This document shows, piece after piece, positions 31,046-41,122 of a DNA stretch of 64,000 nt. Within the stretch, counting starts at the first letter, position 1. Every line of letters starts with the position of its first letter. The notes beneath the pieces are model-generated. The model saw only the letters and a list, made by a program, of their open reading frames with translations, ran no database searches and had not been told where the DNA came from. The DNA comes from Prorocentrum cordatum (Eukaryota; Sar; Dinophyceae; Prorocentrales; Prorocentraceae): positions 256,933 to 320,932 of the forward strand of contig CAUYUJ010011558.1 in NCBI GenBank assembly GCA_963575745.1. The letters are read 5' to 3'. The position numbers were made by a program, and so were the translations under genes.

Positions 31046-33283
31046 TGAACCTTCTGTTTATGCCTTCCTCCTGATAATCCTCCTTCTTGCAGTAGTCTTG
31101 CTATTTGTGCTGTTTTTTGTCTGGCGTTCTTTGCTGTCCTCCTGCGTTCTGCCTGTTGTTTTGTTTCAACTCCAACACTTGAAAACATACAGCCTCTTTC
31201 CTTCTGATCCTCACTGTCGTTTAAGAGGTCCTCGGAGATGAGGAAGGTGGAGGGATGCTTATACTCGGTCCTAGAACTGAAATCCATAGAAACCTCCTTT
31301 GTGCACAGTGTCCAGCCTTCAGGCTTACTCCACGGTCTCGTGAAGTTATCCAGCTGCAGCAAAACGTGTTCCCCTCCAGCGTGTGCCAAGGGGAGTCGCA
31401 GGCTCTGCTCAGGCAGATCCAGCTCCGACTGAAATGCATGGAGGGACGCCTTCAGCTCCACGACAAATGTCTTAGACAACAAAAGTGGAGCCGCTCCCTG
31501 CACCAAGCACACAAAAACGATGCCTACAAAGTCGCCCAGCATGATCGGGATGATCACCCCGTCCGTCGCCGTGCAGATCTGGTCATTGCCGAACCTGTAC
31601 TTCTTATGGTACGGGATCGTCTGCCGCGTGATGCCGTGCTCCTTCTTGTAGTGTGCCTCCCACTTCGCGTAGGTGTCCAGCCCCATCATGTTGAAACCAC
31701 AGGCCGTGTCGAGTGCCCCCCAGCCTGGCTTGCCCGACGTTTTGATGTCGATCGCCAGGTTGATGTGCTCTACTAGGTTCGACCGTGACGCCATCTTCGC
31801 CTCTGTCGCTATGTAGCTGCAGATCTCGTCGTCCTGCAGCACCGTCATCGCAATGAAACCTCCCGTCGGCTTGTTCTTATTATTCGGATTGTCGAGGCAC
31901 TCTCGATGCCAGTGTCCAACCTTCTTACATATGCCGCACTTCGTGCGCTTCTTGACGTCCTCTATCTTGTCGTTGAGCTTCTTGCCGTCCTGCAGGTTGC
32001 GAAACCCCCGATTGGTCTTCTTGTCCGCCACGATCCTCCGAGCTTCGCCCCACGTCCGCGGCTTCGTCGGTGGTGGTACGATGGCCGCGAGGCAGTCGAG
32101 CGCCTCGACCTCCGTGAGGATCCGTTCTCCATCGTCAGTTGGTTCTTGTCCGTCGGGTGTTCCATCGTCGTCGATCCCGAGCAGGTTGGCCATCGCGTCG
32201 TACACAGCACTCTCGGCTTCACCATCCTCGGACATCAGGGGCTCATCCTCGTCAATTCCCGACACGTCTGCCCCTTTTGTCGGTGTACTCTTCTCGGTGA
32301 CCGTGCTGTCGTCCGTCATCCGCTTCAGAATCGACCAGCTTGTTGACGTTGTAGTCGTAGCCCGTCTGGATGAGAACCTGGTTCCGTTCCGCTTGGCCAG
32401 ACCCGCCCCTCTCAATAACAAGAAACCCATGACCGTGTCGTTCAGTGCGTTGGGGAGTAGCCGTTCTAACTCTTTCTGTTCTGCTCGTACTCGATTGGTG
32501 AACTTCATCAGCGTCTCTTCTCTCGCCCTAGGAGCCGCGAAGAGAGTCCTTTCCAGCTGCTGGAAGGTCTCCGCGTCTGCCTCTGGGAACGCCAGCGTGT
32601 CCAGTGCCAAAATGATTGCTTGTAGACCGCCTGCGTACTGTACCGAACTTGGTCGTAGGTGCCGTGTCGCAGTCGCCGCCTCCTTGGTCAAGTGCAGTAG
32701 CAGGGTCTCGCCCTGCTCCTCAGGCGACACTGCCGTCAATCTGCTCCATCTGTCTATGGCCAGCCTCTCCTCTGGCCGCTCGCTGAGGTCCTTTCCATCC
32801 CAGGTCGGGCAAGGTGGGTCTTTTCCTTTTCGGCCTCCACGTCGCTGGTCGTGTTGCTCGTACTCCCCGCCCGACTCGAGTCTTCCGTGCACCTCTGACA
32901 TCATCTTCTTCACCTGCTCTGGTGTGCCGAACCCTCTCGACTGCACTGACTTCTCTGAGTCCGTCTCGGAGCCGCCTGAGCACCCCTTGCCTTTCAACTC
33001 GTACTTGCCTGCCGAACCCCCCGAGTCGTCGTCCTCGCTTGGCCACCTCCAAGCACCCCAGTTGGACATCTGACTCCACGTTCGATCCCAGGATACTGAG
33101 CTGTCGTTCCACGTCTTCCAGGGGTCCCAGGTGTCGCCCTTCATGCTGTCGTGCTGTCCGCGTCGCTGCCCTCTCGTTCTTGACTGTGCCCATCTCAGCT
33201 TCTCCCCATCGCCCTCATCATTCTCCTGAGGTCCGTCTTCGACACGTTCCCACGTAATATCATCACGATTGCCGTCGTAGCCG

Positions 33284-33298
33284 TCGCTCCTCTTACCA
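33284..33298 (-). promoter_or_regulatory. Possible primer-binding site of element 2
   Basis: Two bases inside the 5' LTR edge the minus strand reads TGGTAAGAGGAGC, which partly resembles the initiator-methionine tRNA site used by many copia elements. The match is imperfect. Confidence 0.35.
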
Positions 33299-33300
33299 CA

Positions 33301-33535
33301 TGTGGATGGTTCCCAAGACATCGTAGGTCGCCAAGATATCTGAAACAATCTGAAATACTCTGAACGAGAGGGAAAGATAGCAAACACCTTTTCAGTACAT
33401 GACAAGCTGCACTCCTGGAAAGGGGTCGACGGACCCCCTTCCCCTTGAACCCAAACGGTTAGGGAAAAGGGGTCTCGGGTTCTTAGTTAAGCACACATAG
33501 CACTTGAACGCGCTCCCTGCGCTTTCAGATTCACA
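33301..33535 (-). repeat. Element 2 5' LTR
   Basis: 235 bp with TG...CA ends, matching 24364-24598 with six substitutions and no indels. Confidence 0.92.
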
Positions 33536-33540
33536 TCGGC

Positions 33541-33667
33541 AGCATTACAACGTAGCGAACTAAACTTAGACATCCTGGCTGTTTCGAACATTTGCTGGTG
33601 CATAGCATCGCAGCCCAATGCACTCAATGGTATGCACTGGAATAAGCACAACGCACACGCAATGTAG
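33541..33667. other. Short spacer between element 2 and foldback copy 2
   Basis: Non-coding host sequence with CACACGCAATG-like words. It ends at the foldback target site. Confidence 0.5.
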
Positions 33668-33675
33668 CAACATGC
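33668..33675. repeat. Target site duplication of foldback copy 2 (CAACATGC), left
   Basis: Identical to 34826-34833 on the other side of the element. An 8-bp duplication is typical of hAT- or Mutator-like integration (8-9 bp). Confidence 0.9.
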
Positions 33676-34825
33676 GAAAGAGCGTGTTCTACCGCTGCTG
33701 GCGGAAAACCGGGGGGGGTCACTACCGGTTCGAACCCCTCCCCCCCCCCCCCCCCCCCTCCGGAAAAACCGGGGGGGGTCACTACCGGTTCGAACCCCTC
33801 CCCCCCCCCCCCCCCCCCTGCTCATCATGAAAAGGGGGGGGGTCACTACCGGTTCGAACCCCTCCCCCCCCCCCTCTCGAAAACCCAGTGGGGGTGCGGA
33901 CAGAGGTGGGGACGGTGTTGGTGGGACAGTGGTGAGGGGATAGCGGGACAGTGGTGGGGACAGTGGGACAGTGGGACAGTGGTGGGGACGGTAGTGGTGG
34001 GGACAGTGGTGGGGACAATGGTGGGAACAGGGGGGGACAGTGGACAGTGGTGGTGACGGTGGTGGTGGGGACAGTGGTGTGGGGACAATGGGAATGAGGT
34101 GGAAACAGTGGGACAGTGGAGGGTACAATGGTGGTGGGGACAGTGGTGAAGGCGGTGGCGAGGACGGCGGTGGGACAATGGGACAGAGGTACAGTGGGGA
34201 CAGTGGTGGGGACAGTGGGGACAGTGGTGGGAACAGTGGGACAGCTCAGTGGGACAGCGGAGGAGTCAGTGGGACAGTGGGGACAGTGGGGATAGTCGGG
34301 CAGTGGTTGGGGCCGTGGAGACAGTGGGGAGAGTGGAACCGTGGTGGGAACAGTTCTGGGGACAGCGGGGACAGTGCGACAGTGGTGGGGCCACTGGTGG
34401 GGACAGTAGGGGCGGTGGTGGAACCAGTGGGGACAGCGGTGGTGAGGACAGTGGTGCTGGGAACACCAGTGGGGGATGTGATGCGGACGGTGGTGGGGAC
34501 CGGCGTTTGTGGCGGTGAGTAGGGGGGGGGGGGGGTTCGAACCGGTAGTGACCCCCCCCGGTTTTCCGGATCCGAAGGGGGGGGGGGGGGGGGAGGGGTT
34601 TCGAACCGGTAGTGACCCCCCCCGGTTTTCGAGCGGGACGGGGGGGGGGGGGGGGAGGGGTTAGGGGAGGGGGGGGTTTGCCGGGGGAGGGGGGGGGGGG
34701 GGGAGGGGTTCCAGCAGGGGGGGGGGGGGGATTTTCGGAGGGGGGGGGGGTGGGGGCGACCCCGGGCTCCGGAGGAAAAGGTTGGCAATTTTCCACAGTA
34801 AAGCGGCGGTGGATCACGCTCTCTC
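33676..34825. mobile_element. G-rich foldback transposon, copy 2
   Basis: 1,150 bp, flanked by a perfect 8-bp duplication CAACATGC. The terminal inverted repeats match copy 1. The left arm has three AAAACCGG / G-run / CCGGTTCGAA / C-run units (copy 1 has four), the right arm has two in inverse orientation, and the GGGGACAGTGG minisatellite between them is almost identical to copy 1. It is non-autonomous: all frames through it are repeat artefacts rich in Pro, Gly or Asp. Confidence 0.9.
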
Positions 34826-34833
34826 CAACATGC
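34826..34833. repeat. Target site duplication of foldback copy 2 (CAACATGC), right
   Basis: Exact match to 33668-33675; fixes the element boundary. Confidence 0.9.
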
Positions 34834-35826
34834 AAATGCAAGTGTATGTAGCACAATGCCATGCATAAATAAGTGCACACACAACAGACAAACAATGCGT
34901 AACCACCTCGTTATATTCGATTCAAAGATGTCTATATCCAGTGGGTTCATATATATATATATACATATATATTATTGCCCTTGTGCGCAACCGTCGTTGT
35001 ATCGCAAGCAATGGGCTTCAAGTGATCGATACCTGTGCGGTTTCGATCTTCCTTGTCTTGCTTCAAAGCGCGAGTGAAAGCAGTGAACCCAAACCACATC
35101 GACGACACGGGGGCGGAGAAGAGGACGAAATCGACGAGGCGTTTCACTCTGTGCTTTCGAACGCCTCGCGGAGTTCATTGACGAGAAAGGCGACTCTCAT
35201 CGGGGTTGTGGGCTCCCCCTCTCGCTTTCTCTGTTGTTCTCCAAGCGAATGCTTGACAACATGCTCTGGCCGTGTTCCACCGCTGCTAGCATGCGCGGCC
35301 TATCATTGCCTGACAATCGGTCCCGCTACAGATTCTGGATTCTCCGAGCATGGTTCGGTGGCAGCGATTGCAGCTGGATCACAGATTTGTTGCTCTCCCG
35401 CTTGGCCTAGCCGAGGTTGGTCTACAGTCTCTTTCGTGATATCTTCCTCCTCCCTTGCTACCTCCCTCACCCCCTCCCCTCCTTGCCCCCCCCCCCCCTT
35501 CTCGAAAGCGCCCCCGCGTAGCTGGGTTGTTCTTTCTGTGGGGCTGGCTCGAGCCATCCAGCTCAGGCCATCCTTCGGTCTGAGCAGACTGCGCCTGGTC
35601 CAGGACAGACCTGCACCGATGCGGATCTCGCTGCCGCGTGTCTCTGCGGGAGCTGTGGGCAGCGCGTGAGCAGACGCCCCGCGAGGTCGCAGGCGCCATG
35701 CGGCAGACTCCGAGAGCGGGCGGCGCCCTCGGAGACCGCCGCCGCGCCGATGTGGGCCGGCCCAGCGAAGGGCCCCCCGCAGAGACGTGCGAGGCGTCCG
35801 CGGGCGCCGCCCCGACCCGCGGAGGC
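34834..35826. other. Non-coding and weakly coding DNA
   Basis: Includes an AT dinucleotide tract near 34950-34975 and a C/T-rich stretch near 35450-35500, then becomes strongly GC-rich. Nothing else is supported. Confidence 0.4.
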
Positions 35827-36000
35827 ATGGCGTGCCTCGCGGACGCGCGCTGCGAGATCGCCGCGCACCTCGACGTGCCCGCGCTTCTCGCGTTCGGCGC
35901 GGGCGGGCGCGCGCTCCACCGGACGGCCGCCCGGGTCGCGGACGACCGCGCGCGCAGATCCCTCCCGGGGGTCGAGCCGCTCCCTGGCTGGGGCCGGGGT
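35827..36000 (+). CDS. Possible first exon with F-box-like start
   Basis: From ATG at 35827 the frame reads MACLADARCEIAAHLDVPAL, then LAFGAGGRALHRTAARVADD. The spacing of leucines (L...I..HLDV..LL) loosely resembles an F-box N-terminus, and codons are strongly GC-ending like the Rab exons of this window. GC-rich DNA keeps several frames open here, no splice boundary is proven, and the end given is arbitrary. Confidence 0.22.
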
Positions 36001-36195
36001 CTGCCCGGGGCAGCAGATCGGCGGCGAGCACGGGGGCGGGGGAGCGAAGAGGAGGAGGCCTTCTCGGAAGGCGGCGGGGCTTCTCGTGAGGTCGCCAGCC
36101 TTTCGAGAAGGTTCTGTGTCTCTGGGGAAGGCTCAGGACATTTCTCGAGAGGCCTGAGGATGTCCAGGCCTTCTGAGAGGGCCCGCCCCTTCTGA

Positions 36196-37148
36196 CTTCC
36201 CCCCCGGGCTCGCCGCCGAGCAGAAGCCGCAGGTTCCCGTCTGAGCCCGTTCGGCCGCCGAATAGCCGCGCGGGCTCAGTTCTGGCAGGGTCGAGGGGAT
36301 TGAGCACGTGACTTTTCGGAGGCCGAACGGGCTCAGACGCCGAACGGGCTCCCTCCTCGCGTCGAGAAGAAATCATGACCGCATGTGATTTTGCACATTC
36401 TCTGCTCTCCAGTGCCCTCACCAGGCCGCGGAACCGTCAAGAAGCAATCGGGATGAAAAGCCGGTCCCTGGGAAGGGGTCCAGACCTCTGGGGGTCCACG
36501 TTGCGATGAAATTATGACGGCAGGGGTCTAGTGCATTTTATGTAATCCCCCCTCTTGCCCCGTAATTTTCTTGATCGATTGGGGTGTGGGAGGGGGGTGG
36601 GGGGGGCGAATCCCCGACGTCCGGCGATTATCTTTTTTTCGACTTCCTGGTCCTTAGAGCCCGTGACCCCTTCCCTGAGGCATTGTTTCATCCAGGGCAG
36701 TTTGTGGCAGGGCCTGGAGACGGCCCCTCAGGCAACGAAGATGGCGAAGAGGTTTTTAGCGCGACTGCTTGGAGTCGCCAAGGCAAAGGTCTGGTTCTGC
36801 GACCGCTACCGAGCCCTACAGCTGGGGGTCCAATCGGCGCTGGAGTATCGGACACCCCCGTTGGGGTTCACTTGGCTGCAGACATCCTTCAAATTCTAAG
36901 CCCCAGCGGGTTTCTTTGAAATCTGACCCGCCCGAGTAGGGTTTACACGTGGCTGCCTCCTGGATTCCCGTGGATTTGGCTGCCCTCAGGTCCCTATTGG
37001 AAGAGGCTGGGCGATGCCTTGAGGCCTAGGCGGCTGGTCTTCAACTACTGCGGGGCGCCGCCGGACTGCACCTGCCTGCTGGGGGCGGCCCTGAGTACGC
37101 AGGCGTCCTGGTTCTTGGAGTTCGAGATGACGGTGGCCATCCGAGGAA
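36196..37148. other. Intergenic DNA, nothing identified
   Basis: No repeat, domain or RNA gene seen. Open frames lack support. Confidence 0.4.
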
Positions 37149-37335
37149 CAAAACATTGCATCAACTTACTTTCTCGGAGGTTCGCGCGGATTCTTTGGCT
37201 CGGCGCCGTGGCCCCCTGGCGGCGCCTCCGGTGCCGCCCCTGGCGCGCTCCGCGCGCCAGGGAGGGGATTCCATCGCCGCTCCGAGACATCCGCGCGGAC
37301 CTCCGAGACAGTACCTTTTATGCAGTCTCTTCTTC
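37149..37335. repeat. Inverted-repeat (MITE-like) unit, copy 1
   Basis: TCTCGGAGGTTCGCGCGGAT at 37172-37191 is the reverse complement, with one mismatch, of 37289-37308. Weaker pairing extends outward about 20 bases. The centre includes GGCGCCTCCGGTGCCGC and GCGCTCCGCGCGCCAGGGAGG, shared with copy 2. Confidence 0.7.
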
Positions 37336-37658
37336 CTCTAGCCATGGCATTCAACGCCACGCCGTGCGTGGGCCTGGTGGATGCCCGGGCCCAGCTGTCA
37401 CCGAGTCAGCTCGAGTCTGGGAAGGTGCCTCGAGACATGAGCCGCAGGGGCGGGGGGGAGCTGGCGGTGTCTTTCAGCCCATGGTCTGGCAAGGTGTTCG
37501 CGAGCAGCCTCGTGCAGAGCAGGCCCTTGCACCTTGGGCAGCTGCCCCGCTGCTGCACGGCCAGCCTGAACTGGAACAGCCTTGACAACTCGTCCAACGC
37601 GCGGGACGCTCCGATAAAGGCCGGCTTCTCAGTCACGAGTGGACATCGAGGGACAAAC

Positions 37659-37835
37659 AACCGCATAAACATTCTTTTTCGGAGCTCCGCGCGGATTTCT
37701 TGTTCTGCGTTGGCCCCCCCCCCCCAGGCGGCGCCTTCGGTGCCGCTCCTAGTGCGCTCCGCGCGCCAGGGAGGGGGGTCCAACGCCGATCCAAGAAATC
37801 CGCGTGGACCTCTGAGAAGCTATGTTCATACGGTT
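37659..37835. repeat. Inverted-repeat (MITE-like) unit, copy 2
   Basis: Arms 37659-37702 and 37792-37835 are inverted copies of about 44 bases with several mismatches. Core and flanks resemble copy 1, about 490 bases upstream. Confidence 0.7.
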
Positions 37836-38217
37836 ATCTGCCTTCTAGGACAGCTGTCCTTCTACCGAGGGAGCACGAATGGGCAATGGCGATCTAGCGG
37901 TGTGATATTGCGGGACTTGCCAGGTGCGGTCGTTCCAGCAGTGTTCATGTCATCTTTTGTTGGTCACGCGAGCGTCAGTTTTGTCAATCTGCGGCCGTCA
38001 CCACCTAATGTCGAATGTAAAGAGTGTGACTTGTTGAGTCACGGCTTGAAGAACGGCTGGTGTTCTTGTCTTGAGAGCGGCTGGTGCTCTTGTTCATCGT
38101 CTAAGCAGTAGTCGACCATCTTGACCCTCTCTCGAGACCGCTCTCAGACGGGTGCCTTTCTGGTTCTTGGCATCTATTGCGAAGGCCTTACGCCCATAGC
38201 CGCCGACTCTGAAGGGG

Positions 38218-38273
<56 letters not shown>
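38218..38273. repeat. (GAC)n microsatellite
   Basis: Perfect GAC trinucleotide run of about 18 copies. Confidence 0.97.
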
Positions 38274-38299
38274 TGACGTGGGTCAGAGTCGATAGGGGA

Positions 38300-38870
38300 T
38301 TTTGTTCGGGGTCTCTTCGGAGCGCTCTCGGAGGACTCTTGGGGACAGTTTTTGGGGCCCCTTTGGGACATCTTGGAGGCCTCTTGGGAGCATCTTGGGA
38401 GCCTCTTGGGGCTTTCTTGGGGCCTCTGGGGGGCCTCTTGGAGCTTCTTGGGGGCCTCTTGGGGGCCTCTTGGGGCCTCCTGGGAGCCTCTCGGGGCGGA
38501 AGGCTCGACTTGTCCGCTTGGTTCCCCTGTCTGGGCAGCCTCTTGGAGCGCTTTTGGCGGCCTCCTGGGCCGTCTTGCAGGCGTCTTGGGCTGTTTTCGG
38601 GCTCTCTTCGGCCTGTTTCGGAACCTTCTTGGAGGCCTCTTGGGGCGATCGTTGGAGCCTCTTTGGCCGTTTTGGAGCGTCGGGAAGCTGAAAAGACGCG
38701 AACGCCCAAATCCTTGGAAAACTTTCGGAAAACAAAGAATTTTGTCTCTTGGGGCTCTCTTGTGAGTGCTCTTCGAGGCCTCTTGGGGCGTCTTCCAGCC
38801 TTCTTGGGCCGTCTGGAGGCCGTAAAGACGTCTTGGACAGATTTGGGCCCTGGCCTCCCCAGGGGGGGGG
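38300..38870. repeat. CTTGGGG array, locus 1
   Basis: Degenerate 12-15-base repeats of GGCCTCTTGGGG type with an internal non-repeat block (CGGGAAGCTGAAAAGACGCG to AAAACAAAG, about 38675-38740). The same arrangement occurs in the Rab intron at 60650-61460. Frames read LLGASWG or PKRPPRG and are artefacts. Confidence 0.8.
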
Positions 38871-39235
38871 TGGTATTCTGACCCAGGCCCCCCCGGGCAC
38901 CCCCCACTGGGACCCCCCCCGCCCTGGCGGGGAAGGGATCAAAGGGAAGGGGCTTCATTTCGACTCAATTACGACGCTGCTCACTTTCGTTTCGGCTGGC
39001 GCGCTTGAGGAGGAGGGCCCAGGAAAAGGGGAGGGCGGCGACGGGCCCAGGAAAAGAGAGGGAGCGGCGACGGCGACGGCGACGATGACGACGACGACGT
39101 CGACGAAGACGAGTCAAACGGAACAGCCTCTTCCAGACGCCGACAGGGTCGGCGGATTTAGTTCTGCAGAAGCGATGGGAACATTCGAGCCTTGGGTAAA
39201 TTGAGCGTGAGGAGGGGTGACTTGTTTTATTTCAG
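38871..39235. other. GC-rich spacer
   Basis: Includes a short GAC/ACG run at about 39070-39110. No gene. Confidence 0.4.
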
Positions 39236-39308
39236 CTGGGACGTTCGCGACACTTCTGCTGCCCATTTGGCGAACAGATGCCGGTGTGTCACAGGCGCCT
39301 GCGGCAAG
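39236..39308 (+). other. Candidate internal exon with canonical splice signals
   Basis: TTGTTTTATTTCAG lies just before 39236 and GTGAGTG just after 39308, bracketing 73 bases that read WDVRDTSAAHLANRC, then CVTGACGK. Canonical GT/AG sites differ from the GA/GC introns of the Rab gene nearby. No partner exon was found. Confidence 0.2.
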
Positions 39309-39477
39309 GTGAGTGAGGGGTGTACAGATCAATCGAACTTACTTTTGCGGGGTGCGCTTTTTGAGTTTTTGTTTTTCCTCCTCCATCCTGCTACGGTCGG
39401 ACAGTACAACGTAAGGAGCCTCTAGCGCTGGCGGGCTTAGAATTCGACTCGCGCCAGAGGCACGTACCATCACTCTT

Positions 39478-39570
39478 TTTCCCTCTCTCCCTCTCCCCAC
39501 ATCCCACTCTCTCTCTCTCTCTCTCTTTCTCTCTCTTTCTTGCTCTCTCTCTCTCTCTTTCTCCCTCTCT
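39478..39570. repeat. (CT)n microsatellite
   Basis: CT-rich tract with several uninterrupted runs. Confidence 0.9.
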
Positions 39571-39657
39571 GCGCACCGCTTGCGCGACGCGGAGGGCGCA
39601 GGCCCTCGACGCCGCGCGCTCCTTCGGGGCCGAGCGCGGGCACCTCGCGTGCCCAGC

Positions 39658-40137
39658 TCAGCCCGCGGCCCTCACGGGCCGTGCTGCAGACCAGCACCCC
39701 ACGCCAGCGCCACTGCGGGCGAGGGCCCCAGCCGCCGCCTCGGGCCACGGGGCCCCCCGCCCCTGCCTGGACTGGGCGGGGGGGTCCTCCAGCCAGCCGC
39801 CGCAGCGGCCCCGGGAGCCGGCGCCAGGGCCAAGATCAGGCCTGCAGCCCAGCCCTCGCCCCGCGTAGGGGTCCAGGCCGCGCAGCAGCTTGGCCAGGCA
39901 CTGCCGCCTCTGGCGCTGCCCAGCCGTGCTGGCCGCCGTCGGCGGCAGGGGCCCTCGGCACGCCTCCTTCAGGCCCCTGGCCCGGTCAGGCCCCTCCAGC
40001 TTGGCGAAGGCAGCGCAGCGCCTGCAGGTGCACGGCCCTGCCACCTGCAGGTCGTGGCCCAGCTGCTTCTCCTGGAGGTCCTCGTCGCGCCGCTGAGCCC
40101 CAGCAGCCCGCCTCTGCGCCGCGGCAGCGCGGCCCCT
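39658..40137 (-). CDS. Possible minus-strand exon, CxCxxC protein
   Basis: The minus-strand frame reads RRDEDLQEKQLGHDLQ, then AGPCTCRRCAAFAKLE, KEACRGPLPPTAAST, QRRQCLAKLLRGLDPY and a Gly/Ala/Arg tail to TGA near 39658. Third codon positions are almost all G or C, as in the Rab exons. The C-T-C-R-R-C...F...C-x-G-P...LLRGL-P pattern resembles a cysteine motif I associate with dinoflagellate mobile-element or unknown proteins; I cannot name a family. Both boundaries are uncertain: CT microsatellites lie on each side. It may be a last exon or a relic. Confidence 0.33.
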   Translation of the reverse strand, partial: RGRAAAAQRRAAGAQRRDEDLQEKQLGHDLQVAGPCTCRRCAAFAKLEGPDRARGLKEACRGPLPPTAASTAGQRQRRQCLAKLLRGLDPYAGRGLGCRPDLGPGAGSRGRCGGWLEDPPAQSRQGRGAPWPEAAAGALARSGAGVGCWSAARPVRAAG

Positions 40138-40144
40138 GGCCCTC

Positions 40145-40146
<2 letters not shown>

Positions 40147-40180
<34 letters not shown>

Positions 40181-40220
40181 TCTCCCTCCCTCTCCCTCCC
40201 TCTCTCTCTTTCTTTCTCTG
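40147..40220. repeat. (CT)n microsatellite
   Basis: CT/CCT-rich tract, with a second one near 40450-40510. Confidence 0.9.
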
Positions 40221-40930
40221 GCTTTGTTCATCCTTTCGACGTCATGGTTCTGCTGCAAGGTGGGCACCCAGAGGTCTGTACCCTTTATCAGGGACTCCTT
40301 ACTCATACCAGAATGATTTGTGATAGTCCCGGGGCCCAGTGGGGGGCACTGGAGGGCGAAAGCGGCGAAAACCTAACCGTCGAATTTTTGTCACGACGCA
40401 AGGAGGACTGGGAAGGCGCTCTCCCTTCATTTTCGTTGTTGTTCTTTGTCTTTCTCGCTCTCTCTCTCTCTATTTCTTTCCCTCCCTCTCTCTCTGCCTA
40501 TGTTCCCTCCTTCCCTCCCTCTGCCTCTTGAGACGTGATTTGTCAGTCTTCGTGCGAGGCTCGGGCGCGTGCCAGCATCCTCACCAGAGGACGGAGCATC
40601 CCGCTCTACAGTTTTACCGGGCTGCTCAAAAGGCGGCCGCCAATTTCTGGGAGCACGGGGCTGAGGTCAGCGCTGACGTCAGCATCGTCGATCTATCCCC
40701 CTTCCAGTGGTCCAGGGCTCCATAGCGCCACTAGCCTACCCCCTCGAGGTGGAGACAGATGCCGCGATATCCGACAGAGAGGGCATCTACCCCCATCGAA
40801 AGGAAAGGCCAGACTGGTGAATCCTGTCTAGCCGACCAGGGTTTGGGAGCCACGTGGAGCCGACCCGCCTCTCCGCCCTCCGCTGTCCCAACTCCCGAGG
40901 TGACGGGAGGGAGGAGTGGAGGGTGTTTTT
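40221..40930. other. Non-coding DNA
   Basis: Mixed CT-rich and GC-rich sequence. No supported gene. Confidence 0.4.
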
Positions 40931-41122
40931 TTTAGTAGTTGTTGTTGTTGTTGTTGTTGTTGTTGGATTTCTTTGGGGCGGGGTCTTCTGTTTCGAATGA
41001 GAGACTAGTGCGGGGTTCTGAAGGGATGATGAGGAGGATGAGATGGATGAGAGTCACGCGGAGGAGAGCTCTTTGATGCTCACTCCTCTCCTCCTCCTCC
41101 TCCTCCTCCTCCTCCTCCTCCC
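40931..41122. repeat. GTT and CTC microsatellites
   Basis: A GTT run at about 40934-40963 and a CTC run at about 41084-41121, separated by unique sequence. Confidence 0.9.

Larger units (their letters stand above)
30861..33405 (-). pseudogene. Element 2 Gag and protease
   Basis: Minus strand, about 850 codons. The first ATG (33405) is inside the 5' LTR and the frame reads straight through the LTR end and primer region (MSWEPSTCGKRSDGYDG). Gag follows with LYDAMANLL-like helices and a CCHC zinc knuckle, CGICKKVGHWHREC (C-x2-C-x4-H-x4-C), at about 31920. The protease active site is ALDTACGFNMMG at about 31700 (D-T-A instead of D-S/T-G). The C-terminal part has an Asn/Ser repeat (KHVNNIND, KHLNNIND) before a frameshift near 30860. 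Confidence 0.85.
24364..33535 (-). mobile_element. Element 2: Ty1/copia LTR retrotransposon, minus strand, interrupted
   Basis: 9,172 bp between two 235-bp direct repeats with TG...CA ends and six mismatches (about 2.6 percent). The flanking five bases are TCGAC (24359-24363) and TCGGC (33536-33540), consistent with a 5-bp target duplication carrying one later mutation. The minus-strand order is Gag with CCHC knuckle, protease, long linker, integrase, reverse transcriptase, RNase H. The coding part has at least five frame changes and one or more stops, and a 1,195-bp foldback transposon (28416-29610) is inserted between linker and integrase. This copy is defunct. It is unrelated in LTR sequence to element 1. 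Confidence 0.92.

Noticed and set aside
31853-33073. A + strand frame of 406 codons
   Set aside because: Shadow of Gag on the minus strand, where the zinc knuckle and protease motif lie.
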